DNA from: Rhizobium sp. BT04
Lineage (GTDB): Bacteria; Pseudomonadota; Alphaproteobacteria; Rhizobiales; Rhizobiaceae
Assembly (NCBI RefSeq): GCF_030053135.1
Contig: NZ_CP125652.1
Location: 1,922,001-1,986,000, forward strand
Direction: 5' to 3'
DNA: 64,000 nucleotides
The translations under genes and the position numbers were made by a program. A model generated the notes under the pieces. The model was not told the origin of the DNA. It saw nothing but the letters and a program-made list of their open reading frames with translations, and ran no database searches. Positions within the stretch are counted from its first letter, which is position 1. The number at the start of each line of letters is the position of its first letter. This document shows positions 1 to 8,014 of the stretch, one piece after another.

Positions 1-2
1 GC

Positions 3-914
3 CAGGACGCCCGGCTTTCGATCTTCTACGCCGAAAATCTGCCGCCGTATTTCGCGGCACTCTTCGCACCCGGCGGCAGCGACGCCGCTCTTTTCGGCGA
101 CGCGCATGGACGATATCTGACGGCGCTGAAACACAAGGTGCTGGAAACCGGCATCCCCAACAATGCCGAGGTCGAGATCCCCATCGACGGCGAAATGCGC
201 ACCTATGAACTGAAAATCCAGCGAACCGGTGAGCACGGCAAATATGGTCTTCTGTCCGTCATGGCTGAAGTCACCGAAAGCCGGCATCGCGAAAAGGTGC
301 TGAAATCGCTGTTGCGCGAACTTTCGCACCGCTCGAAAAACCTCCTCGCCATCATCCAGGGCATCGCCACGCAGACGGCGCGCAACACGCTCTCTCTCGA
401 CAGTTTCCTCGGCAAGTTTCGCGGGCGGCTGCAATCGCTTTCCAACTCGCAAGATCTGATCACCGATTCGAGTTGGCGCGGCGCCTATCTCTTCGAGCTC
501 GCCGAAAAACAGTTCGCTCCCTACTGGCCGGAAACATCGGGCTCCATGCCGATCTATGGCATCAATGCCCATCTGACCCCGAATGCCGCCGTCCATCTCG
601 GCCTCGCCCTTCACGAACTGATCGTTAACTCCGCCTCCTACGGCGCGATATCGGGCGGCGGCGCCTCGATCACGCTGAATTGCCGGGAAGCCATGATCGG
701 CGAGAGGAGGGCGATTGAGGTCGCCTGGGCAGAGGTGCTGCAAGATCAATCGGAAATCCACGAATTCAGCGACAACAGCTTCGGCCGCACCGTGCTGGAG
801 CGTGTCGTGCCCTCGTCGGTCAACGGCAAGGCGGAGTTGAGCCTCGTTCCCGGCCGCATCGAATATCGTCTGACCATTCCGGAAACCGAATTCGAAATCT
901 TCAAGCGCGTGTGA
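3..914 (+). CDS. HWE-family sensor histidine kinase, C-terminal part (5' end outside window)
   Basis: The frame is open from the first bases of the window, so the gene starts upstream; about 303 codons are visible. The first ~85 residues look like the end of a PAS-type sensory domain (closing with VMAEVTESRHREK). The dimerisation helix then carries the HWE/HisKA_2-type phosphoacceptor LSHRSKN, with His encoded at 327-329, and an ATPase domain with the N-box-like LHELIVNSASYGA. Such kinases phosphorylate receiver proteins and in alphaproteobacteria often serve general stress or light responses. No partner is visible within the window. A 10-bp-stem hairpin follows the stop. The family call is firm; the signal sensed is unknown. 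Confidence 0.85.
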   Translation, partial: QDARLSIFYAENLPPYFAALFAPGGSDAALFGDAHGRYLTALKHKVLETGIPNNAEVEIPIDGEMRTYELKIQRTGEHGKYGLLSVMAEVTESRHREKVLKSLLRELSHRSKNLLAIIQGIATQTARNTLSLDSFLGKFRGRLQSLSNSQDLITDSSWRGAYLFELAEKQFAPYWPETSGSMPIYGINAHLTPNAAVHLGLALHELIVNSASYGAISGGGASITLNCREAMIGERRAIEVAWAEVLQDQSEIHEFSDNSFGRTVLERVVPSSVNGKAELSLVPGRIEYRLTIPETEFEIFKRV

Positions 915-940
915 AAGTTCAACAACCCATAACGGAAAAA

Positions 941-969
941 CAGCCGGTGCGAGGGCGGCGCACCGGCTG
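941..969 (+). terminator. Hairpin after the HWE kinase
   Basis: A perfect 10-bp inverted repeat (CAGCCGGTGC / GCACCGGCTG) with a 9-base loop lies 27 bases after the kinase stop. It is followed by TCTTC rather than a long T run, so it is a plausible but not textbook intrinsic terminator. Confidence 0.6.
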
Positions 970-1317
970 TCTTCACTCACCGGGAGGGGACCGTGAGTAC
1001 GTCCGGATAGTGGGTTGGGGGCGCGCATGTTGGGTCGATGCGATCACCATCCGGATATCGCAATAACGACGACATCAAATATTGGTTCCCCGGCGAACGA
1101 AAAAAAATCAACTTTTTTGAATCTTTTTTCGGATCCTCTTGTCCCACCCCACGCCCAGCCATTTCGCTGACCCGGTACCGCAAAAATTACTTCATTAAAA
1201 CAATAGGTTATCCGAAGTCGCGGAAGGCATAGTCGTCAAAATTTTACCGTTTGATAAATTTTTAAACCTGAGTTACCTTTTCCTCACAGGCCGTTTACCA
1301 ATAATGAGGGAACTTCA
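970..1317. other. Intergenic region in front of preT
   Basis: About 350 bases with no credible gene; short open frames on both strands lack codon bias and ribosome sites. The second half is AT-rich and presumably holds the preT promoter. A RutR-like palindrome at 1243-1258 is listed separately. The preT start at 1318 is preceded by GAGGGAACTTCA, an acceptable ribosome-binding site. Confidence 0.5.
1243..1258. promoter_or_regulatory. Candidate RutR-type operator in front of preT
   Basis: TTTACCGTTTGATAAA is an imperfect palindrome 59 bases before the preT start. Its reverse complement agrees at about 10 of the 14 specified positions with the E. coli RutR consensus (TTGACCA, 2 bases, TGGTCAA). 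It resembles the better site at 14107-14122. A rutR-like gene lies at 13311. This is inference from pattern only. Confidence 0.35.
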
Positions 1318-2679
1318 ATGGAACGACTGGAAACCGGGATTCATGCCGGCCGGCTGTCGCCTGCCGAGTATGAGGCTAATTTTTCCGATCTTCATCCGCG
1401 CCTCGACAATCACGAAGCGCTGGTCGCCGCCGACCGCTGTTATTTCTGTTATGACGCGCCGTGCATGACGGCCTGTCCCACCTCGATCGACATTCCGCTG
1501 TTCATCCGGCAGATCTCGACCGGCAATCCGCTCGGTTCGGCAAAGACGATCTTCGATCAGAACATCCTCGGCGGCATGTGCGCCCGCGTCTGTCCCACCG
1601 AAGAACTCTGCGAACAGGCCTGCGTGCGCAACACGGCCGAAGAGCGGCCCGTCGAGATCGGCCGCCTGCAGCGTTATGCGACCGATGCCGCCATGCAGAC
1701 CGGCCGGCAGTTCTACGCCAGGGCCGAACCGACCGGAAAGACGATCGCCGTCGTCGGCGCAGGGCCGGCGGGTCTTGCCGCAGCCCATCGCCTGGCCGTG
1801 AAGGGCCATTCCGTCGTCGTCTACGATGCCAGGGAAAAATCCGGCGGCCTCAACGAATACGGCATCGCCACCTATAAGACGGTCGACGATTTCGCCCAGA
1901 AGGAAGTCGACTATATCATGTCGATCGGCGGCATCGAAGTCCGGCACGGCGCTCTTCTCGGCCGCGATTTTTCGCTCTCCGATCTGCAGGCGCAGTATGA
2001 CGCCGTCTTTCTCGGCATCGGCCTTGCCGGCGTCAACGCGCTGCGCATCGACGGCGAGAACCTTGCCGGCGTCGACGATGCCGTCGATTTTATCGCAGCG
2101 CTCCGCCAGGCCGAAGACAAGAGCGACATCGCCATCGGCCGCCGGGTCGTCGTCCTCGGCGGCGGCATGACGGCGATCGACGCTGCCGTGCAGGCGAAGC
2201 TGCTCGGCGCCGAGGAGGTGACGATCTGTTACCGCCGCGGCAAGGAGCAGATGAACGCCTCCGAATTCGAGCAGGATCTGGCAAGCTCCAAGGGCGTCAT
2301 CATCCGCCACTGGCTGGCGCCGAAATCGATCCTGTCGCAGGACGGTAAGGTTGCCGCCATCGAGGTGGAATATACGAAGCTGCTCGAAGGCCGCCTTATC
2401 GGCACCGGCGAAACCGGCGTGATCGCCGCCGACCAGATCTTCAAGGCGATCGGCCAGAGCTTTGACGCCGCGGGCCTCGGTTCGCTGCGCATGGAATCCG
2501 GCCGTATCGCCGTCGATGTCGAAGGCCGCACGTCGCTCGACGGCGTCTGGGCCGGTGGCGACTGCGTCTTCGGCGGTGACGATCTCACGGTTTCCGCCGT
2601 CGCCCACGGTCGCGATGCGGCTGAATCCATCCATCGCACCCTGTCCGCAGCAGCCGCTCCGGCTGTCGCGGTTGCTTGA
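1318..2679 (+). CDS. preT: NAD-dependent dihydropyrimidine dehydrogenase, PreT subunit
   Basis: A 453-residue flavoprotein/iron-sulfur subunit that passes electrons between NADH and PreA for reduction of uracil and thymine, the first step of reductive pyrimidine catabolism. An N-terminal region (about 40-105) has cysteine clusters typical of the small-subunit glutamate-synthase fold (CYFCYDAPCMTACP and GGMCARVCPTEELCEQAC). An FAD-binding GAGPAG follows at ~147-152 and a second dinucleotide motif GGGMTAID at ~281-288. preA begins 15 bases later, forming a two-gene operon. A RutR-like palindrome lies upstream. Length and motif order fit PreT of E. coli and rhizobia. The related small subunit of glutamate synthase is excluded by the preA neighbour. 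Confidence 0.93.
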   Translation: MERLETGIHAGRLSPAEYEANFSDLHPRLDNHEALVAADRCYFCYDAPCMTACPTSIDIPLFIRQISTGNPLGSAKTIFDQNILGGMCARVCPTEELCEQACVRNTAEERPVEIGRLQRYATDAAMQTGRQFYARAEPTGKTIAVVGAGPAGLAAAHRLAVKGHSVVVYDAREKSGGLNEYGIATYKTVDDFAQKEVDYIMSIGGIEVRHGALLGRDFSLSDLQAQYDAVFLGIGLAGVNALRIDGENLAGVDDAVDFIAALRQAEDKSDIAIGRRVVVLGGGMTAIDAAVQAKLLGAEEVTICYRRGKEQMNASEFEQDLASSKGVIIRHWLAPKSILSQDGKVAAIEVEYTKLLEGRLIGTGETGVIAADQIFKAIGQSFDAAGLGSLRMESGRIAVDVEGRTSLDGVWAGGDCVFGGDDLTVSAVAHGRDAAESIHRTLSAAAAPAVAVA

Positions 2680-2694
2680 AGGGGAGAATGAACA

Positions 2695-4008
2695 ATGGCT
2701 GATCTCCGCAATAATTTCGTCGGCATCAAATCCCCGAACCCGTTCTGGCTGGCGTCTGCGCCGCCGACCGACAAGGCCTACAACGTCGAGCGCGCCTTCA
2801 AGGCCGGCTGGGGCGGCGTGGTCTGGAAGACACTCGGCGAGGAAGGCCCGCCCGTCGTCAACGTCAATGGCCCGCGCTACGGCGCGATCTGGGGCGCCGA
2901 CCGCCGCCTGCTCGGTCTGAACAACATCGAACTCATCACCGACCGCGACCTCTACACCAACCTGCGCGAAATGAAGCAGGTGAAGATGAACTGGCCGGAC
3001 CGGGCGTTGATCGCCTCGATCATGGTGCCTTGTGAGGAACAGGCCTGGAAATCGATCCTGCCTCTCGTCGAAGAGACCGGCGCCGACGGCATCGAGCTCA
3101 ATTTCGGCTGTCCGCACGGCATGTCGGAGCGCGGCATGGGTTCCGCCGTCGGCCAGGTGCCGGAATATATCGAAATGGTCGTGCGCTGGTGCAAGCAGTA
3201 CACCCGCATGCCCGTCATCACCAAGCTGACGCCCAACATCACCGACGTCCGCCGTCCTGCGCGCGCCGCCAAGGCCGGCGGCACCGATGCCGTCTCGCTG
3301 ATCAACACGATCAACTCGATCGTCTCCGTTGATCTCGACAACTTCGCCCCCAACCCGACGGTCGGCGGCAAGGGCAGCCATGGCGGTTATTGCGGCCCGG
3401 CGGTGAAACCGATCGCGCTCAACATGGTCGCCGAGATCGCCCGCGATCCCGAAACCTACGGCCTGCCGATCTCCGGCATCGGCGGCATCACCACCTGGCG
3501 GGACGCCGCCGAGTTCCTCGTTCTCGGCGCCGGCAACGTGCAGGTCTGTACAGCGGCGATGACCTACGGCTTCAAGATCGTCCAGGAAATGATCACGGGC
3601 CTTTCCGACTGGATGGATGAAAAGGGCCACAAAAGCCTCGACGACGTCACCGGCCGCGCCGTGCCCAACGTCACCGACTGGCAGTATCTCAACCTCAACT
3701 ACATCGCCAAGGCGAAGATCGATCAGGACGCCTGCATCAAATGCGGTCGCTGTTACATCGCTTGCGAAGACACCTCGCATCAGGCGATCACCAACGTCGT
3801 CAATGGCTTGCGCCACTTCGAGGTGATGGACGAGGAATGCGTCGGCTGCAATCTCTGCGTCAGCGTCTGCCCGGTCGAGAACTGCATCACCATGGAGCAG
3901 CTTCCCGCCGGCACCCTCGACAAGCGCACCGGCCGCGTGGTCGACCCGAACTACGCCAACTGGACGACGCACCCGAACAACCCGATGGCCCGCCAGGCGG
4001 CGGAGTGA
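2695..4008 (+). CDS. preA: NAD-dependent dihydropyrimidine dehydrogenase, PreA subunit
   Basis: A 437-residue catalytic subunit with an FMN-binding dihydroorotate-dehydrogenase-like barrel. The loop NFGCPHGMSERGMG contains the expected active-site Cys (Cys139). The C-terminus carries two ferredoxin-type [4Fe-4S] motifs, CIKCGRCYIAC from ~347 and CVGCNLCVSVCPVENC from ~382. With PreT it reduces uracil to 5,6-dihydrouracil. The next two pathway enzymes are not adjacent; they lie about 10 kb downstream (14.3-17.6 kb). Ribosome site GGGGAGAATGAACA precedes the ATG. A strong palindromic terminator follows the stop. Confidence 0.94.
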   Translation: MADLRNNFVGIKSPNPFWLASAPPTDKAYNVERAFKAGWGGVVWKTLGEEGPPVVNVNGPRYGAIWGADRRLLGLNNIELITDRDLYTNLREMKQVKMNWPDRALIASIMVPCEEQAWKSILPLVEETGADGIELNFGCPHGMSERGMGSAVGQVPEYIEMVVRWCKQYTRMPVITKLTPNITDVRRPARAAKAGGTDAVSLINTINSIVSVDLDNFAPNPTVGGKGSHGGYCGPAVKPIALNMVAEIARDPETYGLPISGIGGITTWRDAAEFLVLGAGNVQVCTAAMTYGFKIVQEMITGLSDWMDEKGHKSLDDVTGRAVPNVTDWQYLNLNYIAKAKIDQDACIKCGRCYIACEDTSHQAITNVVNGLRHFEVMDEECVGCNLCVSVCPVENCITMEQLPAGTLDKRTGRVVDPNYANWTTHPNNPMARQAAE

Positions 4009-4015
4009 CGGCTTT

Positions 4016-4045
4016 GCAACGCCGCGGATCGATCCGCGGCGTTGC
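4016..4045 (+). terminator. Perfect 30-bp palindrome after preA
   Basis: Starting 7 bases after the preA stop, a self-complementary 30-mer has two 15-base arms around the centre GATC/GATC, with arms beginning GCAACGCCGCGG. It would form a very stable hairpin or cruciform. No long T run follows, but position and stability fit transcription termination. Confidence 0.65.
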
Positions 4046-4116
4046 GCTGAGCCTATGATGGATTTATGGCGACCATGCTGCACGATCGCAGCGTGTCCAC
4101 GAAGAGGAGGCAGCCA

Positions 4117-4351
4117 TGGCTCGCAAACACCTCACCGACCTCAGCTTTTGAGGTCACGTCGAAACGGCGTAAATCCTTCCCGTCCGAAGCCCGGGTCAAG
4201 ACCGGTTCGCAAATCGTTCATGGGAACGTCGAACTGATCGAAAAACTCGGACGCAACGATCCCTGCCTTTGCGGCTCCAGGAGGCGGTTTCAAGAATTGC
4301 TGCCTGCAATCCGGCCGTTATGACGGTATCGAACGGGACTATTATTTTTAG
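4117..4351 (+). pseudogene. Relic of a small SEC-C motif protein, frameshifted
   Basis: An ATG at 4117 has a good ribosome site (AGAGGAGGCAGCC) but meets TGA after 11 codons ([11 protein letters not shown]). In a second frame, codons before about 4277 read [11 protein letters not shown]; dropping one base (the A near 4277) continues as [23 protein letters not shown] and then stops at 4351. Joined, this gives the SEC-C zinc-binding pattern CxCGSGxxFKxCC. The gene therefore appears inactivated by at least one frameshift and one early stop. What the intact protein did is not known; SEC-C motifs occur at the ends of SecA and of many small proteins. Confidence 0.5.
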
Positions 4352-4370
4352 AGACCGTGAGTGAAAGAGC

Positions 4371-4395
4371 CGGCGCCCTTTGCGGAAGGGCGCCG
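4371..4395 (-). terminator. Hairpin after prfH
   Basis: A perfect 10-bp stem (CGGCGCCCTT / AAGGGCGCCG) with a 5-base loop lies 33 bases beyond the prfH stop on the minus strand, followed in that direction by GCTCTTTC. It could serve either strand, since the SEC-C relic ends just before it on the plus strand. Confidence 0.55.
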
Positions 4396-4427
4396 TCTCC
4401 TAACGTGGTCAGACCGGCAGTGCCGGA

Positions 4428-5042
4428 TCACAGCTTGAAAGTCTTGACCTCGTTGCCTCGCTCGATGGTGCGGTTGGCGATGAAGCGTCCGGCTTTGGCC
4501 GCCTCCTGCCTCCCCACTTCGAGATGGCGCAACATCGCTTCAAGACGACGCAGCGCCAGAGCTTTGTTGCGATGCTGGGAGCGTTCGTCGCGCGCCGTCA
4601 CCACGAGACCGGTCGGCCGATGCAGAACACGAACCGCGCTATCGGTCGTATTCTGATGCTGCCCGCCCGGTCCGCCGGCTCTCAGCGTTTCGAAACGCAG
4701 ATCAGCCGGATCGATCGTCACCTCGCCGCCCTCAGTCTTGGCATCGATGCGTTGAACCGCAACGTACCAATTCTGCCGTTTGTGACCGGGACGCGCCGGG
4801 CTCTTGAAGGTGAAGCGGATCGTGCCGCAATAGTCGCTGGCGATCTGCGCCGCCCCGGAACCGTCCAGGCTGACAATCGCCGACTTCGCGCCGTGTTGAT
4901 CCGGCATCGGGCCAAGACTGGCTTCGAAAGCGCAGCCCAACCCGAGCGCTTCGCGCTCGAGGATGCCGAGAAGGGCGGAGAGCGCGATACGGCACTCCAC
5001 CGGGCCATTGCCCGATGTCACGAGAAGATCAATAGCGCTCAT
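4428..5042 (-). CDS. prfH: Peptide chain release factor H-type protein (PrfH)
   Basis: A 204-residue class-I release-factor relative with the catalytic GGQ loop (AGGPGGQHQN, GGQ at 126-128) but about half the length of RF1/RF2, as expected for PrfH. PrfH is described as releasing peptides from ribosomes whose 16S rRNA has been cut in the decoding centre, after which the partner RtcB ligase reseals the rRNA. The start at 5042 is chosen because AAGGAGGGCGCGGTC precedes it and MSAIDLLVTSGNG is a natural N-terminus; a longer frame to 5147 lies inside rtcB. The ATG overlaps the 3' end of rtcB by 14 bases, indicating coupled translation. Confidence 0.88.
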   Translation of the reverse strand: MSAIDLLVTSGNGPVECRIALSALLGILEREALGLGCAFEASLGPMPDQHGAKSAIVSLDGSGAAQIASDYCGTIRFTFKSPARPGHKRQNWYVAVQRIDAKTEGGEVTIDPADLRFETLRAGGPGGQHQNTTDSAVRVLHRPTGLVVTARDERSQHRNKALALRRLEAMLRHLEVGRQEAAKAGRFIANRTIERGNEVKTFKL

Positions 5043-6252
5043 GACCGCGCCCTCCTTCCCTGCGATGATCGGGCTTGCGCCGGCGCTGTTCGACCTCCGC
5101 TTCATCGACCGCCTTCTTGAAGGTGACGAGCGGCCGCAGGCGGGCAAGCCCGACGGTCAGGCCCTCGCGCTCGAGATCGCCGATGACCTGCCCGGAATCC
5201 TTGTAGGCCGACGACGCCTCCTCGACGACCAGAGCACGGTCATCGCAGATGGCGACCCCGCCCCAGGCATTGCGCAACAGCTGTTCGCGTTCCGAGCGGT
5301 TGCGGCCGACACGCCCATGCATCGTGGCCCGGTCATATTTGCGACCGGCTCCATGGGAGATGCCGCCGAGCGAACGGCTGACGCCATCGGTCGCAACAAC
5401 CACATGGCTGAGGCTCGCCCGCGATCCCGCAATCGGTGCGAGTTCGCCCGGTGCAACGGCCGCAGCGCCCTTGTAATGCACAAATCCGCGATCGCAGCGG
5501 CGAACGAGATTGTGCGGTATGTCGGCGACGAGGCTGAGATCGGCGCGAAGTGCGGCTGCGGCCCGGACTGCGATCAGCCGCCGGTTCAGCGATGCCCAGG
5601 CAACACAGCGGTCATGACTCGCAAGCCAGGCACCGCCCGCCTCCGAGCCAGGCTCGAGACCGGCGACCAGCCTCGGATGAGCCACCACCGCCTCTGAAAA
5701 GACGGCAGCGCCGAGGGCCCGCGAACCGGAATGAACCAGCAGATAGAGCCGCTGATCATCGAGACCTGCAGCGCGTCCGCCCTCGGCAAGATCTTCCACG
5801 GCCTGCAGCTCGCAAAAATGATTGCCGCCGCCGATCGTGCCCAGGGCACCGGGTACCAGATCGGCAGCCAGACCGGCTTCTACAAGCATTTCGGAAGCAT
5901 CTCCGATCGCCTGCATTTCAAGCCGGCGCAGTCGTTCCGCCGCCTTGTCGATCTTCAGCTTCCGCAATGGCAGGTCGAGAGCGAAGAGCGACATGCCGCA
6001 ACCAATATCGTTTCCGATCAGCAGCGGGTGCAGCCGGGACGACAACAATGCCACGCCGGTCGCACCGTATTTGCCGGGGTGCAGATCCGGAAAGGCGGCG
6101 ATTTCCAAAACGCCCGGCAGGCGGGACATTTCGTCGAGCTGGTTTAAGGCGGCGCCTTCGATCCAGGCCGAACCGGAAAAGAAACGATTGATGACCGCCG
6201 GATGAGCCGCCGACGTCATCGAGGAGCTTCCGCTCCCGATAGAATTGCCCAT
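5029..6252 (-). CDS. rtcB: RtcB-family RNA ligase coupled to release factor H
   Basis: A 407-residue RtcB-type protein (3'-phosphate/5'-OH RNA ligase, GTP and Mn dependent). Visible family motifs are FPDLHPGKYGATG (~54-66), the metal-binding GNDIGCGMSLF (Asp82, Cys85), GGGNHFCELQ, VHSGSRALG and, near the C-terminus, SHGAGRKYDR, the region of the guanylylated histidine. The C-terminal tail is highly charged. The start at 6252 (MGNSIG) is preferred to a frame start at 6285, but both are possible. It is immediately upstream of prfH and overlaps it, the arrangement of the RtcB2-PrfH pair rather than the rtcBA-rtcR operon; no rtcA or rtcR is visible. Role inferred: repair of cut rRNA or tRNA after toxin or stress damage. 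Confidence 0.88.
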   Translation of the reverse strand: MGNSIGSGSSSMTSAAHPAVINRFFSGSAWIEGAALNQLDEMSRLPGVLEIAAFPDLHPGKYGATGVALLSSRLHPLLIGNDIGCGMSLFALDLPLRKLKIDKAAERLRRLEMQAIGDASEMLVEAGLAADLVPGALGTIGGGNHFCELQAVEDLAEGGRAAGLDDQRLYLLVHSGSRALGAAVFSEAVVAHPRLVAGLEPGSEAGGAWLASHDRCVAWASLNRRLIAVRAAAALRADLSLVADIPHNLVRRCDRGFVHYKGAAAVAPGELAPIAGSRASLSHVVVATDGVSRSLGGISHGAGRKYDRATMHGRVGRNRSEREQLLRNAWGGVAICDDRALVVEEASSAYKDSGQVIGDLEREGLTVGLARLRPLVTFKKAVDEAEVEQRRRKPDHRREGGRGHERY

Positions 6253-6334
6253 GATAATGAACTCTGGATATGAGTGGTCTTTCATCGCTTGATACGGCGA
6301 TGTTCAACCGGCATGCATCAGCTTCTTGGCTGAC

Positions 6335-6376
6335 TTAAGCCGAAACCCTCTCGGGGCGTGCGGAGATATTCGTCAT
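6335..6376 (-). other. Possible 13-residue leader peptide upstream of rtcB
   Basis: On the minus strand an ATG at 6376 follows AAGGGAGCGCCACG, a good ribosome site, and encodes MTNISARPERVSA before a TAA. It lies about 80 bases before the rtcB start. It could be a regulatory leader, a decayed gene start or chance. No attenuator structure is obvious. Confidence 0.2.
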
Positions 6377-6452
6377 CGTGGCGCTCCCTTTCCAGAAACA
6401 ATCGAGAGCGCCCTTTAGGCGAAACGAGAACTCAATGCAAGCATGAAGCGCG

Positions 6453-7454
6453 TTAGTTGCCGAATGACTTCCTATAACCGCTCGGGCTCGTCCCCAACCG
6501 CCTGCGGAAATGATGCCGCATCGTCGCGAGCGTGCCGAAGCCGCTGGCGACGGCGATATCGTCGAGCGAAACCGCAAGTTCCCTCTCCAGCAGATCGCGG
6601 GCATGGCGCAGCCGCTCCATCAGCAGCCATTCGCCGACGCTGAGACCCGTCGTCGCTTCGAAGCGCCGCTGGAAGGTGCGCATGCTCATGCCGGCTCTTT
6701 TGGCAAGCAGGCTGATCGGCTGCTGCTCGGAAAGGCTTTGGCGCATCCATTCAATCAACGGCCCCAGGCGGATGCCCTCACGTTCCTCGGGAACCGGCGC
6801 GTGAATGAACTGCGCCTGCCCGCCTTCGCGGTGGGGTGGCACAACGAGGCGGCGGGCGACGCTGTTTGCCGCTTCCGAACCGAAATCGCCGCGCACCACA
6901 TGCAGGCAGAGGTCGATGCCGGCAGCACTGCCTGCCGCCGTCAGCAGGCTGCCCTCGTCCATGTAGAGAACGTCCGAATCGAGCGTAATGTCGGGGTAGA
7001 GCGCGGCGATCGAGGCGACATAGCGCCAATGTGTCGTCGCCCTGCGGTTGGCAAGCAGCCCCGATCCGGCAAGAACGGCAACGCCGGAGCAGAGCGACAT
7101 GATGCGCGCGCCGCGCTGATGCGCTGCCCTCAGCGCTGCGGCAAGCGGTACCGGCACCGGCGCATCGATTGCCCGCCAGCCGGGCACGACGATCAGGTCC
7201 GCCTCACCAAGCACCTCCAGTCCCTTGTCGACCTCGACCGTCAGCCCTCCCGCAGCGCGAAGCGGTCCTGGTTCGATGGCGCAGACCGAGAAGCGATACC
7301 AGCCCTCACCCATCTCCGGACGCGGCAGGCCGAAGACCTCATAGGCAATGCCGAATTCGAAGGTGCAGAGCCCGTCATAGGCAAGCGCTGCGACCAGCGG
7401 TCCTTTCGTCTGCTGCGGACGTGAGTTTGGCATGATCTTTACGCTGTCGGTCAT
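6453..7454 (-). CDS. ftrA: GlxA/FtrA-type AraC-family transcriptional regulator
   Basis: About 333 residues. The N-terminal DJ-1/PfpI-like (class I glutamine amidotransferase-like) domain spans roughly 20-190 and includes MSLCSGVAVLAGSGLL, where the nucleophile Cys is conserved. The C-terminal AraC domain (about 215-330) has the two helix-turn-helix units, including AGMSMRTFQRRFEATTG and IAVASGFGTLATMRHHFRRRLGTSPSGYR. This architecture is that of FtrA/GlxA regulators. It is divergent from the rhodanese gene (start 7526, 71-bp gap), its probable target. ATG 7454 is used; the frame also extends to a TTG at 7463, and MPNSRP at 7433 is an alternative. The gene symbol is assigned by architecture only. 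Confidence 0.8.
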   Translation of the reverse strand: MTDSVKIMPNSRPQQTKGPLVAALAYDGLCTFEFGIAYEVFGLPRPEMGEGWYRFSVCAIEPGPLRAAGGLTVEVDKGLEVLGEADLIVVPGWRAIDAPVPVPLAAALRAAHQRGARIMSLCSGVAVLAGSGLLANRRATTHWRYVASIAALYPDITLDSDVLYMDEGSLLTAAGSAAGIDLCLHVVRGDFGSEAANSVARRLVVPPHREGGQAQFIHAPVPEEREGIRLGPLIEWMRQSLSEQQPISLLAKRAGMSMRTFQRRFEATTGLSVGEWLLMERLRHARDLLERELAVSLDDIAVASGFGTLATMRHHFRRRLGTSPSGYRKSFGN

Positions 7455-7525
7455 GATGGCCAATTTCGCGAAGTTTTAGCATCGGCGATACCAGACGGCA
7501 ATTCCAACACTGAAAGGAAAGACCG

Positions 7526-7936
7526 ATGCCAAGCCCCGTCGCCGAAATCCCCGCCGCCGCCGCTGATATCGCCGCTGCTCACTATGCAGCCAAGCTTGCC
7601 TTCGAGACTGATTGCTCCGATGTTCACGCAGCCTTTGCGTTGGGCAAGGTAGATTTCGTTCTGCTCGACGTGCGCTCGCCAACGCTCTTTGCACAGTCCC
7701 ACGTTCCCGGTGCAATCAACCTGCCGCATGGCAAGATGACCGCGCATCGGATGTCGGCCTGGCCCGCCGACACGCTTTTCGTCGTCTATTGCGCCGGCCC
7801 GCATTGCAACGGCGCTGATAAGGCCGCACTTCGCCTCTCCCGCCTCGGCCTGTCGGTGAAACTGATGATCGGCGGCATGACCGGCTGGGCCGATGAAGGC
7901 TTCCCCTTCGATGAGGGCGTTCCCACTGCGGCCTGA
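7526..7936 (+). CDS. Rhodanese-like sulfurtransferase
   Basis: A 136-residue single rhodanese domain. It has the CH2A-like VLLDVRSPTLFAQSHVPGAINLPHG and an active-site loop CAGPHCNGAD whose first Cys (Cys89) is the expected catalytic thiol. Such enzymes move sulfane sulfur to cyanide, thiols or protein partners. The loop has nine residues rather than the six-residue loop of classic rhodaneses, so the physiological acceptor is uncertain. AGGAAAGACCG provides the ribosome site. It is transcribed away from the ftrA-like regulator, a common pairing in rhizobia. A hairpin at 7972-7990 follows. Confidence 0.87.
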   Translation: MPSPVAEIPAAAADIAAAHYAAKLAFETDCSDVHAAFALGKVDFVLLDVRSPTLFAQSHVPGAINLPHGKMTAHRMSAWPADTLFVVYCAGPHCNGADKAALRLSRLGLSVKLMIGGMTGWADEGFPFDEGVPTAA

Positions 7937-7971
7937 TCAGCCTCCCTTCTCCGCCTACAGTACTTTGAATT

Positions 7972-7990
7972 GCTGCATAATCTATGCAGC
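7972..7990. terminator. Hairpin between convergent rhodanese and oxidoreductase genes
   Basis: A perfect 8-bp stem (GCTGCATA / TATGCAGC) with a 3-base loop lies in the 78-bp gap between two convergent genes, so it can terminate both. Confidence 0.55.
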
Positions 7991-8014
7991 AGGGAGAAGG
8001 GAAATTCGCGACCG

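Noticed and set aside
4016..4045. 30-bp palindrome as a possible insertion-sequence end
   Set aside because: No target duplication or second copy in the window; position right after preA fits a terminator better.
1315..4083. 922-codon minus-strand open frame opposite preT-preA
   Set aside because: Shadow of the two pyrimidine dehydrogenase genes in GC-rich DNA; the opposite strand carries complete family motifs and iron-sulfur clusters.
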